Notes: generated from the letters alone by a model not told the origin. A DNA stretch of 64,000 bases from Quercus robur (GCF_932294415.1 NC_065535.1:9419282-9483281), one strand, 5' to 3'; counted from the first letter of the stretch, positions 11,269-23,368 are shown. Numbers and translations are program-made.

Positions 11269-12314
11269 AGCATTCCTATGCACTTTCTAATAGACATCTC
11301 TATGTATAGATCCAACACCCAACAGGAAGAGATCCTTTAAAGAACTTCTAGCAGGGGATTGCTATGTCAACACTCAGTATGAATTGAGGTTCAAGATGGG
11401 AACAACAGGGAAACTCCTTTGTGAGAAAAATTTGACAAGAGAAGAAGTTGCAATATTTAGAAATGCCATTGGAAACAAATATATGTACGAGATGTACTTT
11501 GATAGCATTCACTTGTCAAAGAACATTGGAGACGATACTAAAGATTCCTTTTGCGACTACATCAGTTCAAGTCGTAGGTTTTTTCTTATCAACCACCTGC
11601 GCTTTTATCCTCATTACTTAGGAAACAAAGTGAAAGAAATACATGTTGTTGGTGACCATGATTCTGCTTTGGATATAACTGAAGATGCTGAAATCAAAGT
11701 CAACTTCACTTATTCTGTCTTCTGGAAAGAATTTGAATCCAACAAGAGATACAGGATTGGGTTCGTGACTTGTCGGAGCACATTGGAGAAGATAATCCTA
11801 TGCATTATACTAATGCTATCATCATTTGTGGCTGGTTGTGTTTGCTTTGTACAGTGATTGTGCTATACCTTAGATATTATTTTACTCGGTGTCACTCCAT
11901 CCATCTGTCCATTCCTTATGTTGTGTAGTTCCAAGCAGGACATTGTAATGACATGCATTCAGCTAAATCTAATGATGATTAAATCAACTTCCACTGCAGG
12001 AATTCTTTTGGAGATGTAATGGTAGATGCTACAGGGATTATTTGTCCATGTCATATTCATGGTAATGCATGTAGATGTCCTCAGTACCTACTTGGGGCCA
12101 TTCTGGGTGTTGGAAAACAGTTCATTATGTAAGCCATATCTGCCACATGCTTGCTAATTCAATTTTGTTTCCCCAATTCTGAATTCTCGCGTCTCTTGAT
12201 AACACTTTATTGCCTTAATCCATTCTTTTGTTGAGAGTTTATAGCAATTTCGGGTTTTTTGGTCCGATTTTATTATGAAAGATGTTTGCACTTGCCAGTA
12301 GTCTTTTGCGTAAC

Positions 12315-12368
12315 AGCTATCTTAAACATTCAGCCAAAAAAAAAAAAAAAAAAAAAGCTATCTTAAAC
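12315..12368 (+). mobile_element. Micro-retroposon: poly(A) insert with 13-bp target duplication
   Basis: The word agctatcttaaac is at 12315-12327 and 12356-12368, with attcagcc plus about 20 A between. It is of the same type as the insert at 9924-9937. Confidence 0.7.
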
Positions 12369-12619
12369 TTGCTAACACCTGGCTCCCTCAGTTAGACTTC
12401 TCACAGGCATACTAAAGTTACTTCAATATATTTATAGATTGACATGACAAAAAATATAATTAGTGTTATTCCAACACATAATAAAATTTTCTTTTTGGAG
12501 AATCAAATAAAGGTCTTTATTACTATTTTGTAATGTACACATCGCTTTTGTAGTATCCCAAGTATTACTTAAGAAAAAATGTCATGAATCTCTGAAAAAG
12601 TTGTAGTTTCATAATTAAC

Positions 12620-12657
12620 AAGTGCAATTCAATCAAAAAAAAAAAAAAAAAAGTGCA
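12620..12657 (+). mobile_element. Micro-retroposon: poly(A) insert with short target duplication
   Basis: aagtgca occurs at 12620-12626 and 12651-12657, around attcaatc plus about 16 A. The duplication is only 7 bp, so chance cannot be excluded, but the layout matches the clearer cases. Confidence 0.4.
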
Positions 12658-13545
12658 GATTGGGGTGTGATGTGCATACTGTATACAGAATACATGTCTA
12701 AGTAATGACAGTCAGATTTAGTGATAAGTTGGGAATGATCAGAAGTTTTTTCTGATTATTCGATAGGTGGGAATGTACAGCAGTTAAAAAGATGAATGAT
12801 AAGTCATTATGGAAATATGCATGGAGTAACGACACAAGCACCATTTCAGAGCATCAATTTGGACTTGTTTATGTGACTACAACTTCACATATTCATATGA
12901 CATTTTTTTCTTGTGTGTTGTTCTGACAAACCTTACCAAATGCTTATCTACATTTTCATCCTCTTACGGGTGTTTTAACTAACGTGACTTCTATTAGTTG
13001 TTACTTTAGCATGCAGATGCAAATTTGTAAGCCATTCAAGTCTTATGTTGCATATGTTTGCATAGTAGTGAACTAAGTGACTATAATAAAGAACCCTAAA
13101 CAGGGCTTCATCCATTAAACCACGCTGCCAAAAGCAATTAAACAGGGCTTCTTTTTTTGTGCTCAAAAGTCAAAACAATAAATTAAGGAGGCCGAAACAC
13201 AGGGTTTCTATTTTAAGAAGTTGATCCATATATCAAAGCTGTTTGTTCACTTTCCAAATACATTTATTTACAGGGAAACACAAGCTTCGATGTGTATAAC
13301 TTCATGAACCACATAGATGTCACCTTTCCCAATCTCAGGAACTACTAATTGCCGGTCAAAATCACGCGATTCGAACAAAAGAGCATGCGATTTGAACAAA
13401 AGAGCATTACCTACAGAAAGAACTACTTACTCAAAGCCCACAAGGAAAAATGCATGTCAAACAAACATGCACATTGGAAAAAAGATGAGGTTAGCTGCCT
13501 TTGGATTTTTAGGGAACCTATTGTATCATAGTTCTGATAAAAGGA

Positions 13546-16500
13546 TCAAATGGGCCGTCTTTTGAAGTTACGAGAAGTTGATTGGTAAGTACGGACCAGC
13601 AATCCAACTCCTATACCAAGTCCAAGGCAAATACCAAGGCCAATCCCAACGCCAACCCTTACACCAGCATTGAACCAGGATAATTCGCCATCTTCACCAT
13701 CTATGTATTCTGTCCTCCTCCAGTACATGTTGTTGTAGTCATCTTCATTTTCTGTTTTGTAGGCTCTGTAATCTGCCACCTACAATTCAAAAAACCCAAT
13801 AATTGGGATTAAAATAGTCAAGCATCATAAGATATAAAATACATAGCTAACAAAACAACCAAAAGTATATCACTTCACAAGTAAGGCTAAGAAAGGTAGC
13901 AGTATTTGCTGTTAACAGTTCTAGATTAGCTAAATCTCTCTTCTATGCATGCAGCAACCTAATCCAGCAAAACATAGTGACTTGTTTGATGAACCAACAA
14001 AGTAAATGGCCCAACTAATGGTTCACATCCATTTGAGTTAGCTTAACCAAAAAAAAAAAAAAAAACTGCCACATAAGCAAATATATGGAAGAATAAACGG
14101 CGAAACAGCACCAAAGTAGGACATTCAACTCTGATAGCTACTTTTTACCGGTCATGATAAATTAGAGTTCATGATTCATTATTATAGAAACTTAGCCAAA
14201 GGGATGAACATGGTGCACATACACAGCAAGTATAGGAACTATTTCTTTTACATCAAATTGACACAAGCATAAGCATTTAAGTGACGACAATAGTTTTTAT
14301 ACAACCTTTTGTCTAGGTGGCTTGACTAATGTCCCATGATGAAAGATAATCAAGCAAAATGTAGAGGTAGAGTAATCATAGAACCATGAAAGAAAGTAAG
14401 TGGCAATTATCCATACTTTTGAACCTAACAAGTTTTTTTTTTTTCTAAGCATTATCCATATCATCATGTCAAGATTACCATTACAGAATACTCAAATATT
14501 AATTACAAGAACTCCATAAAAAGATTCAAATTTCATTACAAGCACCCCATAATAATATTCAATATTAATTACAAGCACTCCATAAAAATGTTCAAAGCAG
14601 ACACATAATCATCTGAATAGAACAACACTTTCTTGCAGCTCTCAAAGAAAAGTATCTAAAAGATTCAAGATTGATCCAAAGGAAAATTTTGCAGAGGGTT
14701 TCATCAAAGCTAAAAGCATCCTATGGCGAAAAAAATTGTATGATTACAACAAAATACCAAAAAGCAGAGAGAACATAGGGGCTACATCTGAAAACTTAGA
14801 TCTAGATGTCAATAATAAATGAAGAAAACACAAGACATGAATAAAAAGAGCCAAAACTCTGCAGCTTACAAGAGAACTCCAAGTGCAGCAGTGTTCTCAT
14901 CTAGAAGGCCATATGCCACAATCAACAACAGGCAAAGAAAAGATCTCGTGAATAGTGGAACCAAATTTCAGTATTTCAGAACTCTCAGAAAACAAAGATA
15001 CTGAAGCTCTTGACACAATACAAATGTAGCACCCTCATCCCCAAATGTGCAATTGTGCATACCCACTCATTCACAGAGATTAAACATTCTGAGAGAACAT
15101 AATCAATCCATAACAGCAACTCAATAAAACTTATAAGATTGATTTCTTTGATGTTGGGAGAAAATTTGAAGAGTCATCTATTACAGGAGTCTAGTGACTA
15201 TGAAAATAGTTTTCTCAAGGCGATATCAACAGCGGGATGCATGTTATAGTGACAGACAATGAATTAAGGACAGGAATTAACTTAATAATGATATCCTGTG
15301 TGCAAGGACAGCAAGGGAGGAAAAGAACCGTCTCAGTACTAAACACTGTGCTAATCCTTCATCCAGTGTATTAAGTTTGAGAAACATTCAATATATGCGA
15401 CAGCCTAAAAAATATCCTGAGATTTTTTCTGGCTAATATAAGGTCTCTTTGGAAAGTACGAGCACAAATCACCTCTCTCCGCTAATTCAACGTGCATTAA
15501 TGATAAAAACTCATCAGACAAGATTTTTGTATCAGTTGAGGATATCTGAGCAGAAGTAAATTTACTGGCTCAGTTGAAGCTGCTTAAGGAACTAAATAGA
15601 AAAATCATAAACAGCCCATTTAAGCTCAAGCACGTATAATGTAGTTGCCAATGTGGCCTCCGGAAAAAAAATCACCCAAAAATATTGGAGTGGGCCCCAC
15701 ATATACGGACCATCCTCCACGTGGGATTTAGATGAGGCTCATGCACATCAGACTATGACAGAATATGGGTATTGAAAACAATGCAACAGAAAACAAAAAG
15801 GGTGAATGCCCATCCTTTGTAACTTATGTGCCCTGCCCAAACCCCCTCAAATGACACTTCTAGGATAAGATTCACTTCACCAGCCCAGACATCCAAAAAT
15901 TGGAACTTTTTGTAACGGAAAACATGTTTCAACACAGGAAGCATATATAGCCAGTCATAACAGAAAGGTAAACAAACATGATTCTCTACTGCACTGTTGT
16001 TTTGGATCACAGAGTCCTTACAATGGAGGGGTTGTTCAGTCCATCCATTGATTGGAAATTGCTAAAACTTTATAGAACCTAAATAGATAGAGTTTGCTAC
16101 CCTTAAAAAATGCAAATTATTGTACTGTACTAAAGCACTAGATGAATGACAATAAATTAAAACCAGAGAAACAAAGAGAATATCACAAAATTTGAATTCT
16201 AATGTAAAATATTATCCAGTAGAATACCCGTAGATCTTCAGCAGACACATCTTTCTGGGATTCAGCTGTATCATACTCCGGGATTGCATCCAACGTGCCC
16301 TTCCGATTGTACTTCTTTCGAAAACTAAGCTGTAAGGTCTTGGTCAAGATGATCGGGATTCCAGAGAAGGAGCCTGCAACATAAACCTCGATTGTTGGTG
16401 TAGGAAATTCGGGACCATCAAGATGTTTTCCCTTTAAGAATCCAGTGCCTGCGTTGATCACTGATTCACAATTCATGCTCCACCGCTTGGTACTGTTTTT

Positions 16501-16926
16501 TGATTCCCCAGTGAAACCATTGCTATTAGACATCTCCAAAACCCCAGAGAGAATTAGATCATCTTTATCAAAAACCTCGAATTTCATACTCCTTGTCAAT
16601 TTTACACTATCTGTGCTCACAAATGTGGCTTCATCCGATTTCTTATCTACCCGATCCCTTCTAAGAAGGGAAGAGGCTCCATCAGAATAACTGCAACTTC
16701 TTGCACCATTGACTTCCAAAAGGGTGTCAGGGCTTGAAGGAATATGATTCAGAGTAAGAAACTCTGGAGTTGAATCATCGGCACGAAAATTGCTGATCCT
16801 CACATAGAAGACTCTCAAATTAAACCATGGTGATAATAGTAGTTTTGTGTAAGGTTGGTACCTAATAATCTGAAGGCTGTGATTGGCTGCTTCACCATTG
16901 CCCAATGTCTCACAAGGATCCTCCAT
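13546..16926 (-). CDS. At1g01500-like protein, two exons, 310 aa
   Basis: On the minus strand, exon 1 is 16926-16228 (233 codons) and exon 2 is 13779-13546 (77 codons plus TGA). They join in phase 0 at DLR|VADYR across a 2.4-kb intron with GT/AG ends. The protein opens MEDPCETLGNG and has a beta-rich first two thirds (LLLSPWFNLRVFYVRISNF, MKFEVFDKDDLILSGVLEM, FPTPTIEVYVAGSFSGIPI). Residues about 273-295 form a glycine-rich hydrophobic segment (GVGIGLGICLGLGIGVGLLV), likely a membrane anchor, before a short basic tail. This layout matches the plant family of Arabidopsis At1g01500, which databases often call erythronate-4-phosphate dehydrogenase-like. I see no NAD-binding motif, so that name is probably misleading. 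The true role is unknown. The gene appears intact. Confidence 0.85.
14066..15287. repeat. Right copy of the 1.2-1.3 kb duplicated block, inside an intron
   Basis: This matches 5236-6535 in the same direction. It lies wholly within the intron (13780-16227) of the minus-strand gene. It contains its own short internal repeats (attacaagcactccataa, three variants at about 14505-14590). Confidence 0.8.
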
Positions 16927-17880
16927 AATTCAGAAGCTCAATCTTCACTAATTCGACATTGGGGACAACATGTGAGTTGGAATCAGATTGCCAGCAACAA
17001 CCTGTTTTAACCCAAAGTAAAATATATTTAAATAATAACATACAAAAATTCAGCTTTTCTATCCTAGCTTTTGGGTAAGTTTAGAAACATAAAAATAGGG
17101 AGAAAAAAAAATAATAAAACCCAGAATCCAGATGTTAGTCAATATCTTATATCTATATATAAACAGAAAAAAGCTAAATAAAGGTTCACATGCCAATTAT
17201 TATGACTAAAAAATAAAACCAAAATTTTAGGAACAGAAACCCTTGATCCATGGAAAAAAAATGAAGACCAAATCACAACTGCAAGATGATGCTGGTTGAC
17301 CAGGAAACCAAAAAAATAGTCTATGTATGCTCTACTAATATGTATGAAATACAAATTTCACTTTCAGAGAGTTAACCTTCATGCTTTTCCTCTAACTCCG
17401 CCCTCAAAATAAAGTTCAAGATGGATCATTTATCTTAAGAAGAATGAAGAACAAAAAAAAAATGCAGAATTTATCATTGCAGGAATATATCACAGAACAA
17501 TAAATTTTAACGATTTGGATTTGTAAAAAAAAAAAAGAAAAGTGTACCCACCAGCAACCTCGTGGATTTATAGCCAAGCCAAGAGAAATTTCACTTCTAT
17601 ATCTTCAGTATCATAAACTAAAGATTGAATAACCTATCAACTCTCCGAAGAAAAAACAGATACAGAGAAACAACAAATAAATATTTCAAAAAAACAAAAA
17701 GAGAAGCCAGATTCATATCCCAACAAAACTGCCGGCTGTTAGAAAAAAAAAAAATCACACGCGTCACACACCCCCACCAAATCTCTCTCTCTCTTTCTCT
17801 CTCTAGAATGATAGTTTTTTTTTTTCTCAATCAGAATATACTTACCATGAAAAAAAGAAAAAAAAGAAAAATTTGATCGA
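16927..17880 (-). promoter_or_regulatory. 5' leader and promoter region of the At1g01500-like gene
   Basis: Reading on the minus strand, an acceptor-like aaacag at about 17003-17008 precedes the leader exon that reaches the ATG at 16926. An upstream leader exon probably lies near 17545-17600. A TC-rich tract (ctctctctctctttctctct) at about 17781-17803 lies further upstream, as often seen near plant core promoters. Exact start and TATA are not clear. Confidence 0.4.
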
Positions 17881-18503
17881 CAATCTCAAATTGAGTTATA
17901 CAATATGATTGATGACACCCATATATATTCGTATGCCGACTTCTGAAAAGTAAAAATCGCTTTCAGTCCACCAAAGGTTGTTGTTGTATAGCTTTCGATC
18001 TTCCAAATGCGCAAAGCTTTTTTTTGAGAAGGAAATGCGTAAAACTCGTGGCCACCGATCTATGATACCAAAATAGTCTAATACAAGGACGACTATTGGT
18101 CTTCAAAAATCAGGTTATCAACCACTTATTTTTTCGTGGGTCAGATATTTCGACGAAGTTACAGAATATAAGTTGTAGAACTGTACTAGATTAAGACTAG
18201 CTATTGCTATGCCTAGTTGTAGGGGTAATCCGATTATGACCAAAATATATATATAAAAAGTGTGACACATAAAAATAAAAAAAAATGTGGAAAAAGCGTG
18301 ATGGGATGGGATAAATTGACATGATTTTTGTCATAATTTGAATAAAAAAGTGTGTTTTCACTCAAATTTCAGGAAAATTCTAATAAAAATGGTGTAATTT
18401 TATGTGTCTTACCATTACTTAGCTAGGAAGGAAATGGGCGAACCTGACCCGATTATTCCGATCTTATCGGATTAGGACTTAGGAGGCAAGAATTTGCATT
18501 CAC
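17881..18503. other. Intergenic DNA, no gene seen
   Basis: AT-rich with short A runs. No open frame, TSD-bounded insert or RNA gene is recognised. Confidence 0.5.
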
Positions 18504-18595
18504 GAGGGAGGCCGGTCCCTTTCTGATTTGAAAGGGATGTGAAAAGCTTAGAGACTACTTAACGGCTCTACCCTTAACCAAGCCACATGCATCCT

Positions 18596-18731
18596 CACTC
18601 CTCAGCCGTTGTTTTTTTTCTTTTTTTTCCTAATCAACAACGTTATCATTCAACTAGCAAAAACGATGGCTGTCAGCCTCACAAGTATTTGCAATTATTA
18701 CAGGAAGACTACACTCCTCAGCCGTTGTTTG
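18596..18731 (-). mobile_element. Truncated retroposon with 19-bp target duplication (copy A)
   Basis: cactcctcagccgttgttt occurs at 18596-18614 and 18713-18731. The 98-bp insert starts with T runs on the plus strand, so its poly(A) tail is on the minus strand. The same insertion is in copy B at 23469-23569, so it predates the segmental duplication. No pol III boxes are clear; it could be a LINE 3' end. Confidence 0.7.
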
Positions 18732-20650
18732 TTATAGTTATACTAACATACAAGTATTTTTAAAGATTAAATAATGAAATTTTACAGGCCCATCTGAGGA
18801 GGAAATCTGTGAAATTTTAGGATCAAATTGTATATTTTTGTTCTCTTTTTTTTTTTTTTTTGTTGAAAAAATTATACTTTATTCTTATATTATATCATTT
18901 GACACCATAAACTATCAAAATGCATACGTATCTCTTAAATTATGAGAATACATACTTACTTTCCTAAACTATTATTTAAGGTGTAAACTAAACAATTAAT
19001 TAGGGTGTAAAGTATTATACGGATAATAATTTAGGGAGTAATGTACTGTACATTTTCATAATTTATGAAATAAAGGTAAAAAGTAGTATAATTTAGGAAA
19101 ATAGAGTATAATTTCCATCTTCTTTTTTCGTCATTTTCAAAATGAACAGATAAATAAATTTTTATTACTATGAAGTTATCCAATATGAAAATTATCAACC
19201 AATATCTTTAGCTATTAATTGAAAATTGATCATAGGGATGACCTGAGTCCACTAAGGCACCAACACCTTAATGAAAGAAAGCATCAAGTGAGCCGCCTGT
19301 GATAGCCAACGGGGATACTTTGGGATTGAAGTCAAAGAGTATATAGCTTACAATTCTTATGAAATTATGAATATATCAGAATATGTTGTTCATAAATTTT
19401 CTTAGAGGATGACCACATTTTATGTGTTCTTCATGGGAGAGATTTTCTCTTTAATTTATGTCATAGGTTTGAAATTCAAATTGTGGCAAGAATTCTAGCT
19501 CATTAGATGGTATCTCATGATCTTAGTGATTTAATATCGAAATTCTTGATGCCTAATTGAGGCTTAAATGTCTTCCTTATTTTGGATGTCACTCTTGAAA
19601 ATCTATGTTACTTCTTAGCTAAAGTATGCTAGAGATAGTCGAGCATGCATGTCATTATGAATGGCTGAACTATTTAATTAGTTCATGAGGATCGAGCTGC
19701 TAGCTAAATTAGATCAAGCTATTTTAGGGTAATTACAATTATAGGTAACAACTAGCTTAGTTGCCTTATTTGGAGAGTTTACAAGAGAAAAAAAAAATTT
19801 TTCTCTCTTCTTCCCCATTTTCCTATTTTTAAATAGTATACGAATTAAGTCACTCTAGTAGGCCTCATTCCAAAAAGCCATTCTCATGCCTTTCATTTAC
19901 TTTAAACAGTTGATCCAAACAAACTGTATCTATCAAGCATGTTAGCGTATGGGACCATTATTGTTAACATATATTGAATTACATGAAATAAAATAATTAA
20001 AAAAAAATGAGTTTTTACGGATCCAATAAAGTCTCGCAATATTTTTATAATACACTAAGATGTCAGACTGTCAAATTATTATAAGCCAAAATAAAATAAG
20101 ATAAACTATATTAAGACTCACCATAGTTTAAAATAAGAGTGTTACCAAAATGTTATGAGAATTTGTTATGCCCCTAAACTTTCTCCCAAAAAAAATGCTG
20201 ATTTGTTTCGAAGTTGCCCAATAAATTGGAGGAAGACTGGGTAGTAGGTACTGTAAGAGTGGGAAGATATGGCTTCTCTAGCTCACACACCAGATAACAG
20301 GGGGAAAAAATAGAGAAAAGAAAAATATGGATTTATAATGAGTTGGTCAACCTAGAAATTAAAGAGGTGGGTTCCAAATTCCAATCTTAATTTACGAAAC
20401 ACCAGTATTGATTTATTTGATTAATGGACTTCTACAAAAAGTTTTCCTTAGAATATAAGTGACCTTAAATAATTAGTACTTGGATAACGAATTAGAATGA
20501 CTTCTTTGATGGCCCAGGGCATTATAGTTGAATTGTCATCTCATCATGCATAAAGTACAGCGGTCTAAGAGGGAAAATATTCGAATTGCGTGATTAACAA
20601 CATATTGTAATTATTTCAAAAAAGAAGAAGCCATGCATTCGATACACTAA

Positions 20651-20904
20651 GGGGGTGTCTAATTTGCTGTGATGTGCTCTTAATGTGATGCATATTATAA
20701 TGATGTGACATTAAAATTTTTGGTATATTTTATTTTTTCTAACATTACCATAATTTAAAATTACAAAATTATCACATCATTTTAATCTCATCTCATTCTT
20801 AGACAATATAATGTTGTATTATTATATTGACATTACATTAATATAAGATTACAATAACATAATATTATGACGTAATGTAACATTACGGATAACCAAACGC
20901 CCCT
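20651..20904. mobile_element. Tourist/Harbinger-like MITE (254 bp), TSD TAA
   Basis: The left end gggggtgtctaattt and the right end aaccaaacgcccct are imperfect inverted repeats. TAA lies at 20648-20650 and 20905-20907. Copy B has the unfilled site (cactaattgtgatccc, about 31570-31585), so the boundaries are certain. The interior is AT-rich and non-coding. It belongs to the non-autonomous PIF/Harbinger type by TSD and ends. Confidence 0.85.
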
Positions 20905-21548
20905 TAATTGTGATCCCTTTCCAAAAAATCAAATCAAAATGTTTCATTTTTCTCCGATCTCAAACACACATCCTCCCCCTGCCCAACTGCCTTGTTTTCA
21001 TTTTCACCTTTAATCTTGATTCCTAGTTTTCAATTTCACCCTCACATCATCATGACAAATTGACAATGATTCTCAGTGATGTTTTCATGATATATGTTGA
21101 TATTTGAACGCGTAAGAAATACTGTAAAAGTCAGACAGCACATAAGATAAAAGCTACTGTCTTCACATCACATGTGAAGATGCTATAGTATTATTTTGAA
21201 ATTGTTCATTGCATGATTGAAACCCCGGCAAGAGTCACATTTCCTACGCGATTAATAACCTTGGATCCGGAAAGGGATACGCTAGTCGCCTCACTGGCTT
21301 TATCAGTGTTCGAATGGCAACAAAACAAGAGGTTATTTGTTTTTACCTAATTAAATATAAGAGAAAAAGATATAATTTTTGGTAGTTTTTAGGCTTAAAT
21401 TTGTGATAAACTATAGTAAAGTTAGGATCTAACTTTATATATATAAACACACTAGTGAACATGTGTAGTTTTATACACATTATGAACCAGTACAACACAC
21501 ACATGTTATGCATATAATACTCAAGATCAATATATAAAATCATTCAGC

Positions 21549-21579
<31 letters not shown>

Positions 21580-21836
21580 TACACACACACAAAATCAAAT
21601 ACCACTCACGTGAATATTAAGTGGTAATTTAATATTAGATTACCCATAAAAAAAATACTATATTAACTATATTATATCTATGTACTTGTTAATTTATTTT
21701 ATCTAAATAAGTTGTGTTATAATTTTTTTCATAAGAAAATTTTCATTTTTAATTCTCATATAGTGATTTTAGAAATTTAATAAAACTTAAGTACAACTCA
21801 TATAAGTTTTTGTTAAACTGATAAAATAACTAAACC

Positions 21837-21841
21837 ATAAC
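21837..21841. other. Unfilled target site of the 11-kb Gypsy element
   Basis: Copy A reads ...actaaaccataacaatttcac without interruption. In copy B the same ataac is doubled around the element at 32483-43541. Confidence 0.85.
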
Positions 21842-22557
21842 AATTTCACACTATATAGTAACCATTTTGTGTTTAGAATTTTAGAGCTTAACTTGGAAAA
21901 AAGAAAATTCATTTTATGAATTTTATTATATAGTTAGTTCCAACTTTTATTACTTACAATTTTTTTGGTATGGAACTTATACACAATTTTCCGATAAATA
22001 ATAAGTTACTACATAAATAATTTAAAGTTCTAACACTTTTAAAAGGTAGCAATATTTTTTTGTACTTTCTTTTCCTCTTTGAATTAACTTTTGCCCTTTT
22101 ATTTCCTGTTTTGATGACCTTGACATGAAGGGAATAATATTTTTGTATTTTTTCATTGAAACTTAATCTATAAAACAGATGCATTAAAAAAAAAACTAAT
22201 TAAAAGAGAAACTGAAAATATATATTTGTAGGGTGAGTTTTGGCCCTTTTAATTAATTTGGGTGTGGCCGGGGGCAATTGCCCCCCTTGCCTCCTTGGTG
22301 ACAAAAGGATAATAGTTACCTTATTTATTTATTTATTTTTAAAAAATGTTATTTTTTTTTAAAAAAAAAGTCTGAAACCAAAAAAAAAAATAAAAAACAA
22401 GTTAATGGAATCAGGTTCGTACAAAGGCACCAAAAAGGATCACCATCCCAAGCATTGAGAAAACAGTAGCATATTTAAACCTAGAAATATTAAAGCAAAA
22501 GTGGAGCAGAGCCTGGGAAACACAAACACATCACCATCCTTAACCAAACCAACAATG

Positions 22558-22823
22558 CTCATAGCTGCCATAGGCAACCGGCGGCTGATGTGGAACAAGC
22601 CCCACTTGTACTCGTCAATCTGCTGGTGCCGAACCTGATCTAGCAAGTCCTCGGGTCGAACCGGTCCAGAAAGGTCAACAAACTCGCCCCCATCCACCTC
22701 ACTTTCCAGTGTAGGAAGATACAAACAGTATGCAAGGAAAGAAGTGGAGGGAGTGAAGAAAATGTACGTGGGAAATAGAAAGCTCTTTGCAGATATCGAA
22801 AGCTTGGGAACAAAAAAGATCAA
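22558..22823 (-). pseudogene. UDP-glycosyltransferase gene piece, copy A
   Basis: The minus strand encodes FFVPKLSISAKSFLFPTYIF, then ESEVDGGEFVDLSGPVRPEDLL and YKWGLFHISRRLPMAA in a single open frame, the mid-N-terminal part of a plant family 1 UGT. It ends abruptly at about 22557 where copy A lost the rest of the gene. Compared with copy B it lacks 24 bp between two cgaaccgg words, a short-repeat deletion, but keeps the frame that copy B has lost in this part. Confidence 0.8.
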
Positions 22824-22843
22824 TGAAAAGAGCTTGTGTTTCT

Positions 22844-22973
22844 AAAAAAAAAGAGAGAAATTACCTTTTTTTTTTTTTTTTTTTAAATCATGTTTTGGTT
22901 CTTTTTTTTTTTTTTTTTTTTGATAAGTCATGTTTTGGTTCGATTTGTTTGTTTATGACATTTTACCTCTCTC

Positions 22974-23005
<32 letters not shown>

Positions 23006-23360
23006 CATGTGCTCTACGAGTTCTTCACAAATTGACTAGATTCCCGCAAGACGTGGGTCTGTTTGGGACGTGGGTCTGTTTGGAAGCCTTACTCAGACAT
23101 AAAACTATACATTTTAAACAACATAACACACATTTTCACACATTTTTTTATCTATATATATATATATATATCAAAAACAATCAAACAACATTATTCAAAC
23201 TAACTCACCAAACAGCCTTTAGATAAAAAAAATTAGTTTACTAGGTTGTTACACTCTTTTATTTTATAATGTTGATATTTTAGATTTAATATTATAATAT
23301 TTAAAAATGAGATAAAGATTATGTGAGGAAGGTAACCAAAAAAAAAAAAAGAGATTATGT
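22844..23360. other. Spacer between duplication copies, rich in simple repeats
   Basis: This stretch holds T-runs at about 22866-22884 and 22902-22921, (TA)n at about 22975-22996 and 23154-23171, and two micro-retroposons. There is no gene. It is the joint between copies A and B. Confidence 0.6.
22888..22941 (-). mobile_element. Micro-retroposon: poly(T) insert with 14-bp target duplication
   Basis: tcatgttttggttc is at 22888-22901 and 22928-22941. Between them are about 20 T then gataag, which is an A-tail preceded by cttatc on the minus strand. Confidence 0.75.
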
Positions 23361-23368
23361 GAGGAAGG
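23316..23368 (+). mobile_element. Micro-retroposon at the left edge of copy B, 17-bp target duplication
   Basis: agattatgtgaggaagg is at 23316-23332 and 23352-23368, around taacc plus about 13 A. Its right duplicate overlaps the first bases shared with copy A, so it marks the duplication edge. Confidence 0.75.

Larger units (their letters stand above)
8888..12128 (+). pseudogene. TM9SF/TMN (endomembrane protein 70) gene relic, N-terminal part only
   Basis: Exon 1 is 8888-9072 (signal peptide FFVLILIVLPTLVFA, then a lumenal start ending ...YIPLFANKVY). Exon 2 is 9681-9724 (EEYSYFDLPFCSPG, a family hallmark). Exon 3 starts at 11310 and keeps frame into KRSFKELLAGDCYV, LCEKNLTREEVAIFRNAI and the lumenal beta-rich region (DITEDAEIKVNFTYSVFWKE). 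After about 11765 the best match to the first membrane helix shifts frame, and the original frame stops at 11857. A piece at about 12001-12128 holds HIHGNACRCPQYLLGAILG, the counterpart of the family's IHGDVFR segment, then stops. Normal family members are about 590-660 aa with nine membrane helices and work in Golgi/endosome trafficking. Here about eight helices are missing, so the gene is probably dead or gives only a secreted N-terminal fragment. Confidence 0.75.
12129..13545. other. Region between the two convergent genes
   Basis: This holds the 3' flank of the TM9SF relic and of the minus-strand gene, plus two poly(A) micro-inserts. At about 12767-12928 the plus strand is open for about 52 codons after a possible acceptor, but the peptide matches no family I recognise. 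No other gene is supported. Confidence 0.4.
18504..22843. repeat. Segmental duplication, copy A
   Basis: This stretch is collinear with copy B (about 23361-46022) from the ggccggt...gatttgaaagggatgtg start to a UGT gene piece ending aatcaatgaaaagagc. Relative to copy B it lacks both LTR elements and the extra 210-bp tandem unit, carries one private MITE (20651-20904), and has lost about 1.46 kb of the UGT gene (join at about 22557). Many substitutions and small indels separate the copies. Confidence 0.9.

Noticed and set aside
12767-12928. About 52 open codons on the plus strand after an acceptor-like site
   Set aside because: It does not resemble the TM9SF family or any other and has no clear neighbours.
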